A stretch of DNA of 64,000 nucleotides from CAUZWH01 sp965224275 (GTDB lineage: Bacteria > Pseudomonadota > Alphaproteobacteria > SHVV01). Below, piece by piece: positions 62,896 through 64,000 of this stretch; position 1 is the stretch's first letter; each line of letters starts with the position of its first letter. Made by a program: the position numbers and the translations under genes. The notes under the pieces were generated by a model that worked only from the letters and a program-made list of their open reading frames with translations, was not told where the DNA came from and searched no databases. The stretch lies in the NCBI GenBank assembly GCA_965224275.1, contig CBDCYR010000012.1:620001-684000 (forward strand). The letters run 5' to 3'.

Positions 62896-64000
62896 CCGGA
62901 CGCCGGCCGTGCCTGCGGCCCGCTTGCCCCGGTGGGTCAACCCGGACCTCCCACGCGGCTTCGCTCCGCGCACCGCAAGGCGCTACACGAAGCCGCTCGG
63001 GTCCCCCCTATTGACTACCGGGACAACCTCCGCCGTGCCACTCAGGGGGTCAATATTGCACGCCGATAGGGGGTCATTTTGGACGCCGATTGACACGTAA
63101 CGGTTAGCCCACAAATGGTTTCCTGTTAAACCATCGATAAGCTGTGCGGTGATGCGGACGCGGTTACCCGACTTACGTACGCTACCTTCGAGGACGTAAC
63201 GTACGTTCAAGTCCTCTGCCACTTGTCGCACATCCGGTGACTGATTCTTGTAGGCGAATGTTGAGTTTCGAGCCACGACCGGGAAGGATCGCCACGCGGC
63301 TAGCGACGTGATGATATCTTCCGTTAATCCGTCGCTGAAATACTCCTGCTCGGGATCGCCGCTGATGTTGTCAAACGGAAGCACCGCGACACCCGGTCTG
63401 CTCGTAGAGGCATCGATCGATTTTGCGCCAGGTACTAACAGTTCAGCGCCCTCGACGACCTTATACGCTCGCACTGGGTTTTCGATGTTTTTCAACTCTC
63501 GCTCACCCAGGTCCTGAAACTCCATACCGACCTTGCCCTCAACCTGCCGGTAAACGTCGCCGGATACGTAAACACCGCCCGGCTCTGCAGCCTCCTGGAG
63601 TCGCGCTGCGATGTTGACCCCGTCGCCATATATATCGTCGCCGTCAATTATGACGTCTCCAATGTTGATCCCGACGCGGAACTCGATGCGACTATCTGCT
63701 GGCGAATCAACGTTCCGCGCCACCATCCGCTGCTGGATATCAACGGCGCATTGGACAGCGTCAACCACGCTGGGAAACTCGGCCAACATGCCGTCACCCA
63801 TGAGTTTAACAACGCGGCCGGAATACTCTTCGACTTTAGGGTCGATCAGTTCATGGCGGTGCGTTTTCAAAACCGCCAACGTACCGGCTTCGTCGGCACC
63901 CATTAGGCGGCTGTAGCCGACAACGTCCGCGCTCAAAATCGCCGCCAATCTGCGTTGCGCGCGCGCCGTCGCCATCTGCTCCACCGGTTTGCTACGAGTC

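Larger units (their letters stand above)
60546..63095 (+). mobile_element. IS21-family insertion sequence, element B (2550 bp)
   Basis: Terminal repeats TGTTGTTCGGCGTGGAATAT and, inward from the right, TGTCAATCGGCGTCCAAAAT; inner GACCCCC blocks repeat near both ends, as in IS21 elements. An 8-bp CGTAACGG target duplication flanks it (60538-60545, 63096-63103). It differs from element A in sequence, size and target-duplication length. About 200 bp after istB are non-coding IS sequence. Confidence 0.92.
59660..63984 (-). pseudogene. Class III cyclase - TolB-like - TPR protein, interrupted in frame by an IS21 element
   Basis: GTG 63984 (or ATG 63975) starts an N-terminal cyclase domain: Asp in ILSADVVGYS, Lys/Asp in VVKLMGDGM, IYGDGVNIAARL. 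A TolB/FlgO-like region follows (GVAVLPFDNISGDPEQEYFSDGLTEDI, EGSVRKSGNRVRI, HLWANRY). At 63096 the frame enters IS DNA. Joining 63096 to 60537, with one copy of CGTAACGG, continues in frame as DRDLEDVFALQDEITGNIV and then at least five TPR-like repeats to the stop at 59660. The uninterrupted protein is 588 aa. Apart from the IS no lesion is seen, so precise excision would restore it. Confidence 0.9.

Noticed and set aside
1..64000. Prophage, toxin-antitoxin or defence island
   Set aside because: No phage structural, integrase, restriction or toxin-antitoxin genes were recognised; mobile content is limited to IS elements and a tRNA scar.

Overview
The window is GC-rich chromosomal DNA whose gene content (two-subunit and three-subunit xanthine dehydrogenase/CO dehydrogenase-type hydroxylases, FecR-domain secreted proteins, class III cyclases fused to TPRs, a SprA-like HERAH metalloprotease, NMT1/THI5-like ABC importers, and a tRNA-Gly(GCC) 3' end with encoded CCA) suggests an environmental alphaproteobacterium, perhaps of Rhodospirillales type, with an aromatic/nitrogen-compound catabolic lifestyle. 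The taxonomic call is inference from gene families, not a placement.

Layout. (1) 1-12.4 kb: end of a glycolate-oxidase/AGPS-type flavoenzyme; a four-gene minus-strand operon (fused thiocyanate hydrolase/nitrile hydratase-like protein, degenerate HtrA-PDZ protein, cyclase, PaaK-like CoA ligase) facing a plus-strand operon of two tandem MFS permeases and a molybdenum hydroxylase; then a GFA enzyme, a BtuF-like binding protein and a DOPA dioxygenase-like protein. (2) 12.4-24.4 kb: an IS-battered region. One IS5-family copy truncates a small lipoprotein gene. Two long FecR-domain secreted-protein paralogues are both broken, one by an IS1182-family element (plus a frameshift), the other by two IS5 copies in tandem. 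(3) 24.4-31.9 kb: DUF924, DUF938, a split permease, a SprA-like protease, an HMG-CoA lyase gene broken by an IS21 element and a frameshift, and a Sel1-repeat protein.

(4) 31.9-42.9 kb: the most distinctive locus. Twelve consecutive minus-strand genes encode an ABC importer (binding protein, two permeases, ATPase), FOUR co-linear 232-residue paralogues of the PqqC/TenA-like haem-oxygenase-fold diiron oxidase (HDO) family, two VOC extradiol-type dioxygenases, a meta-cleavage-type alpha/beta hydrolase and an aldo/keto reductase. I read it as import and oxidative breakdown of one unknown small molecule, probably aromatic or heteroaromatic. (5) 43-48 kb: alpha/beta hydrolase, SDR, membrane cyclase, and a GST gene followed by a decayed direct duplicate that contains a scrap of an IS1595 transposase.

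(6) 48.4-57.0 kb: compositionally different, island-like block: hydrolase behind a 14-bp x 3 tandem repeat, an ABC-ATPase remnant, and two head-to-head molybdenum hydroxylase operons of different architecture. It ends at a 45-nt 3' piece of tRNA-Gly, typical of an integrase attachment scar. (7) 57-64 kb: frameshifted Rieske oxygenase, FMN-binding PPOX protein, DsbA/HCCA-isomerase-type protein, and a cyclase-TPR gene cleanly interrupted by a second, different IS21 element with an 8-bp target duplication. Six full-length IS elements and one fragment, with target duplications read at each full insertion, account for most of the broken genes.
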